A stretch of 53,971 nt of DNA from Lentisphaerae bacterium RIFOXYA12_FULL_48_11 (GTDB taxonomy: Bacteria > Verrucomicrobiota > Kiritimatiellia > UBA8416 > YA12-FULL-48-11), in NCBI GenBank assembly GCA_001804885.1, contig MHBM01000081.1, forward strand, positions 1 to 53,971, in the 5' to 3' direction. Shown here piece by piece: positions 50,765 through 53,971 of this stretch. The number at the start of each line of letters is the position of its first letter. Within the stretch, counting starts at the first letter, position 1. The notes under the pieces are model-generated. The model ran no database searches. It saw only the letters and a program-made list of their open reading frames with translations, and was not told the origin of the DNA. The position numbers and the translations under genes are program-made.

Positions 50765-52769
50765 ATTTATCATTGTGCCGGTTATGGTTTCAATCGTTTC
50801 GGGATGCAGTTCCGGGTTTTTGGGACAGGTTCCTGTAATTCCAGCAGAAGCCATTAAAGAAGTTCAGGCAGGTCAGCGCCATGTTGCGCGTGCCGAATGG
50901 TGGGGTTTTGATCCGGCAGATTCCACCAGGGCGCTTCAGTCTGCAATTGATTCAGGTGTCCGGAAACTGATTGTCGGCAACATGGGCCAGCCCTGGGTGG
51001 TGGATAAGATCCAGTTGGCCGGAGACCAGGAGATAGTATTTGAAAAGGGAACTGTTGTGCAGGCCAGGAGGGGTGCTTTCAAAGGTAAGGCGGATTCGCT
51101 GTTTACTGCCTCGCTGAAACAGAATATCACGCTGACCGGTTACGGGGCAGCATTGCGCATGTGGCGTCAGGATTATGATGATCCGGCGCAATATGAGCAC
51201 GCCGAGTGGCGTCATACGCTGAGTATTCGCAGCTGCAGTAATGTGAAGGTGCTTGGGCTTACCCTTGCAGAGAGTGGCGGGGATGGTATTTACCTTGGCG
51301 TCGCAAAGAAGGGAATTACAAACAAAGATATTCAAATCAAAGACGTGATATGTGTTGATCATTACCGGCAGGGGATAAGCGTTATAAGCGCCGAGAATCT
51401 GCTCATCGAGAAATGTATTTTAAAGAATACGGCGGGTACGGCGCCGATGGCTGGTATTGATTTCGAGCCGAATGATGCAGATGAGAAGCTTGTAAACTGT
51501 GTCATGCGCGACTGTGTTTCGGAAAATAACAAGGGTGACGCCTATGAGTTCTATCTCAAACAACTGAAGGCGGAATCGGCGCCCATCTCGATTCGCCTAG
51601 AGAATTGCCGGTCCGTGGGATGCCGCCGTGCTGTCGGATTTACGACAGATGATGAGGTTGGCGTAACGGCTGTAGGCGGTATCATTGAGTTTATAAATTG
51701 CCGTTTTGAAAACAGTCTGGGCGCCGGTATCGCAGTTAACGGGAAGCCGGCTGGTGGCTGCAGGGTGTCGTTTAAGAATTGCGAGATTCGTAATTGTCTT
51801 GCCGACAAGCCGGAACAATCTCCGATACAAATCTCTTCCTTACCCGACGGAATAGGCGACATGGGCGGCATTGCATTCGAGAATTGCAAGGTGGTGGATA
51901 CGGTTGAAAGACTGCCGTTGTCATACAAGGATATGAGCGGTGACCGTGAGCTTGTCGATATAACAGGCCGGTTAAGTGTTGAACGTAACGGTCATACCAG
52001 TGTTTACAAGCTCGATAAGAAACAGATCGATGCCTGGTTTCCTGGACAAGCCGGGGTGAAAGCGGTCAGTCCGTTTAACTTGAAAGGTGTTCAATGGAAG
52101 CCATTTGGAGGGAAAGTAGCGCCCGGAAAACAATACAGTTGCATGGCGCGTTTGCGTGACAAGGCGGAATATCTTCTTTGGGCTGATTCTGGGCAGGAAG
52201 TTAATTTTGTTATTCAAGTCGATCAGGTCGGGAAGGGGAAGAAACCGGCTGCAAAGGTCAAAGTCATTACGCCGTCGGGCAAGGAGATGAAACTTGCCGA
52301 TGCGGTGGCTGGTCAGAAGTCATATACATTCAAGACGGCTGATACCGGCGCCTGCCGGCTGATTTGCGAACAGGGGTCGGATACTATCCGGATATCCACT
52401 TCGACCACACCAGTCAGCGCATATTATGAATCAGGTTCCATGCATTTGTTTTCATCTCCGGGTGAATATTTCTTTTATGTTCCGGCTGGAGTGAAGGAAT
52501 TCATTGCCAGGGTTGCTGGCAGTGGACCGGGGGAGCTGGTTAAGGCGGCTCTTGTGGGCCCGACCGGGAAAGTCGTCGAAGAGAAGGATAATATTGAAGG
52601 CGCACACAAGTTCCACGTTGTGCGCCAGGATGTGTCCAAAGGAGAATGCTGGAGTATACGCTTCGTCAGACCTTCAAAAGAGACGCTTGAAGATTTTTAT
52701 ATCAACCTGCGCGGCATTCCCCCGGTTATTGCCGGCTCCCGCGAGGCATTGCTTATTCCTTCAAGGTAG
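50748..52769 (+). CDS. Right-handed beta-helix lipoprotein
   Basis: The 673 residues have a lipobox (VSIVSGCSS) and a long parallel beta-helix with repeated turns (SCSNVKVLGLTLAESGGDGI, NKDIQIKDVICVDHYRQGIS, AENLLIEKCILKNTAGTA, GGIAFENCKVVDTV), as in pectate-lyase-like polysaccharide enzymes. Two beta-rich modules follow. Translational coupling with the GH20-like gene suggests joint action on a glycan; the substrate is unknown. Confidence 0.75.
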   Translation: MKTVSKFIIVPVMVSIVSGCSSGFLGQVPVIPAEAIKEVQAGQRHVARAEWWGFDPADSTRALQSAIDSGVRKLIVGNMGQPWVVDKIQLAGDQEIVFEKGTVVQARRGAFKGKADSLFTASLKQNITLTGYGAALRMWRQDYDDPAQYEHAEWRHTLSIRSCSNVKVLGLTLAESGGDGIYLGVAKKGITNKDIQIKDVICVDHYRQGISVISAENLLIEKCILKNTAGTAPMAGIDFEPNDADEKLVNCVMRDCVSENNKGDAYEFYLKQLKAESAPISIRLENCRSVGCRRAVGFTTDDEVGVTAVGGIIEFINCRFENSLGAGIAVNGKPAGGCRVSFKNCEIRNCLADKPEQSPIQISSLPDGIGDMGGIAFENCKVVDTVERLPLSYKDMSGDRELVDITGRLSVERNGHTSVYKLDKKQIDAWFPGQAGVKAVSPFNLKGVQWKPFGGKVAPGKQYSCMARLRDKAEYLLWADSGQEVNFVIQVDQVGKGKKPAAKVKVITPSGKEMKLADAVAGQKSYTFKTADTGACRLICEQGSDTIRISTSTTPVSAYYESGSMHLFSSPGEYFFYVPAGVKEFIARVAGSGPGELVKAALVGPTGKVVEEKDNIEGAHKFHVVRQDVSKGECWSIRFVRPSKETLEDFYINLRGIPPVIAGSREALLIPSR

Positions 52770-52789
52770 GACAAAGGACTATTGTTTGG

Positions 52790-53854
52790 TTATTTTATAT
52801 ATATGTCGCCATCGCACGAATTGAGAGCGTGACTCTGTTGATTCTTGCCTGTTGCAATGCTTGTCCTGGACTCGCTGAACGAGATGTTTACAGAATTATT
52901 TCCCATTGGATTATATACTGCTGTTCCATTGGCGAAGTCCCTTGTTATAGAGCCATCCGGACGCTGTATTCCCTGAGCCAGGGCTGGCCCCAGTCTTCGT
53001 TCCCAGAAAGGGTACCAATTATGCAAATGATCAGGTGTTGGTAACGGATTAGGGTCTGAGAAAAGGCAGTATCCGTCAGATAGGACAAGGCTAAGCGTTG
53101 TAGTGGCACGCAGAAGATTTTCGTCGGCACGAGACTTGTGATACCAGGTTTCCAGGCAATTGATCCGGGGAACCCGCAAGTTTTTCTCAGCCCATGCCAG
53201 AGTATCGGCAATTCTTTTCCAGTCTTCGGCTGTCCGGCTCCTATAGCATTCCATGAAATAACCATTTATAAATGAAGCAGTTTCAGGTGTATGGCGATCG
53301 TTGGCGTTTGCCAGTATCAGGCCTTTATCTCCGATGATCTTACGTATGGCCTTTGCCAGTGCGAGGCGATCAGTGTCATCATCCCACCAGTCCAGCATAA
53401 TACCGTCGACTACGCCTGACTGTATTGCCGCCCGTGCCTGAATAGCAACTTGTTCTCTGAATTCCGGATTAGAGTAATCCAGTTGGAGGTATCCTCCTTC
53501 TTCCCATCCCTGAACGATCTGTCCCTTTCCGTCCCGGCGCCACCATTTGTGGCCATCCGGGAGATAGGATTTATGGGCATCCCGGTAACGAATTTCAATC
53601 AGCAGAATCATGTTCGGATTCCTGCTCATTAAATCCTGCCTGCGCCGGAGGCCCTGCTGGATGCTTTTTTCCGTGAATCCTGTAGCGAGTCCATGATGTA
53701 CATCATTATTCCACTGCAGCCTGAAAAATGACGCCCCATTAAAAATAAGATCATGCCTCGCTTCCGTGACTGTCCTGTCTTCTTTGAGATTGTCAGCGGG
53801 ATTCCATGCCTGGAATATTGATGGAAAAGACCGGCCTGTAATACGTTCTGTCAA
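52790..53854 (-). CDS. Putative glycoside hydrolase (GHL15-like TIM barrel)
   Basis: The 354 residues read as one barrel: FFRLQWNNDVHHGLATGF, MILLIEIRYRDAH, GWEEGGYLQLDYSNPEFREQ, VVDGIMLDWWDDDTDRLAL, GLILANANDRHTPETASFIN, YFMECYRSRTAEDW. The DGIMLDWWDD stretch is the probable catalytic strand. There is no signal peptide. The start is a TTG whose bases overlap the stop of the upstream frame (TTGA), so it is likely coupled, but an upstream or shifted start cannot be ruled out. Family by pattern only. Confidence 0.55.
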   Translation of the reverse strand: MTERITGRSFPSIFQAWNPADNLKEDRTVTEARHDLIFNGASFFRLQWNNDVHHGLATGFTEKSIQQGLRRRQDLMSRNPNMILLIEIRYRDAHKSYLPDGHKWWRRDGKGQIVQGWEEGGYLQLDYSNPEFREQVAIQARAAIQSGVVDGIMLDWWDDDTDRLALAKAIRKIIGDKGLILANANDRHTPETASFINGYFMECYRSRTAEDWKRIADTLAWAEKNLRVPRINCLETWYHKSRADENLLRATTTLSLVLSDGYCLFSDPNPLPTPDHLHNWYPFWERRLGPALAQGIQRPDGSITRDFANGTAVYNPMGNNSVNISFSESRTSIATGKNQQSHALNSCDGDIYIK

Positions 53855-53971
53855 TGCTTTTTCCCGAGTGGGTTGATCTCTGAGAAGTGTAAGTTAAAAT
53901 GCCGCATGAATACGCGGAAGCGTTCCATGCCAGGAATCGCTATCCTCTGTGGTCTTACAAAGGACACAAAG
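53851..53971 (-). CDS. Partial gene at the right edge (C-terminal end)
   Basis: A frame is open for about 39 codons from the edge to a TGA at 53851, ending MRHFNLHFSEINPLGKKH. The stop overlaps the TTG start of the hydrolase gene. Too little is visible to name it; position suggests a gene of the same operon, such as a regulator. Confidence 0.4.
   Translation of the reverse strand, partial: FVSFVRPQRIAIPGMERFRVFMRHFNLHFSEINPLGKKH

Overview
Organism. The mix of genes points to a Gram-negative member of the PVC group (Lentisphaerota/Kiritimatiellota-like): DUF1080 and DUF4159 proteins, an ECF sigma factor next to a FecR-type protein, ferredoxin-fused EtfA, a sigma-54-controlled flagellum, many Sec and lipoprotein signals, and scattered GC-rich palindromic intergenic repeats. 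This is inferred from gene content only. No rRNA, tRNA, CRISPR array or insertion sequence was seen.

Layout. (1) 1-2.9 kb, minus strand: two tandem CsgG-like secreted proteins, the first cut by the window edge, and a DUF433/DUF5615 toxin-antitoxin-like pair. (2) 3.1-21.3 kb, all minus strand: the most unusual region. Read in transcription order it is an ECF sigma factor, a FecR/TIM-barrel-like fusion, a small secreted protein, two paralogous B12-type radical SAM proteins of the RiPP-maturase kind, an 87-residue secreted Pro-rich peptide with a CCSCC motif, a strong terminator, a TPR protein, a large exported protein, a SagB-type nitroreductase with a lipoprotein-like signal, an Old-Yellow-Enzyme/GltD fusion, a YcaO protein, a double-DUF4159 protein and a secreted protein with a pseudopilin-like segment. 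I read this as a candidate undescribed RiPP-type modification system, with the CCSCC peptide as the most likely substrate. (3) 21.5-25.5 kb: glycosyltransferase 9 and a SAM methyltransferase (surface glycan), a secreted zincin-like protein and a DUF1080 protein. (4) 25.7-29.5 kb, plus strand: etfB, ferredoxin-etfA, a MenA-like prenyltransferase and a CPBP protease. (5) 29.5-46.1 kb: a flagellar basal body, switch and motor locus (flgB flgC fliE fliF fliG fliH fliI fliJ motE-like fliK flgD flgE, terminator, fliL fliM fliN, then flbD motA motB). Four TGGC-N8-TGCT sigma-54-type promoters mark its units, including a divergent pair that places an Ig-like lipoprotein/beta-barrel pair and an FGE-sulfatase-type protein in the same regulon. 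(6) 46.1-54 kb: a tiny Cys/His lipoprotein, a stand-alone receiver protein, and a glycan-degrading set (sialidase, GH20-like protein, beta-helix lipoprotein, GHL-type hydrolase) reaching the right edge.

How it fits together. The flagellar genes form a normal sigma-54 hierarchy, but flagellin, the export gate, rod, rings and filament caps are not in the window. The RiPP-like locus has its own ECF sigma factor and so looks like an inducible module. Several of its products carry export signals, so maturation may begin in the cytoplasm (YcaO, radical SAM) and continue in the envelope (SagB-like lipoprotein, large exported protein). Functions are assigned from recognised motifs only; no database search was run.
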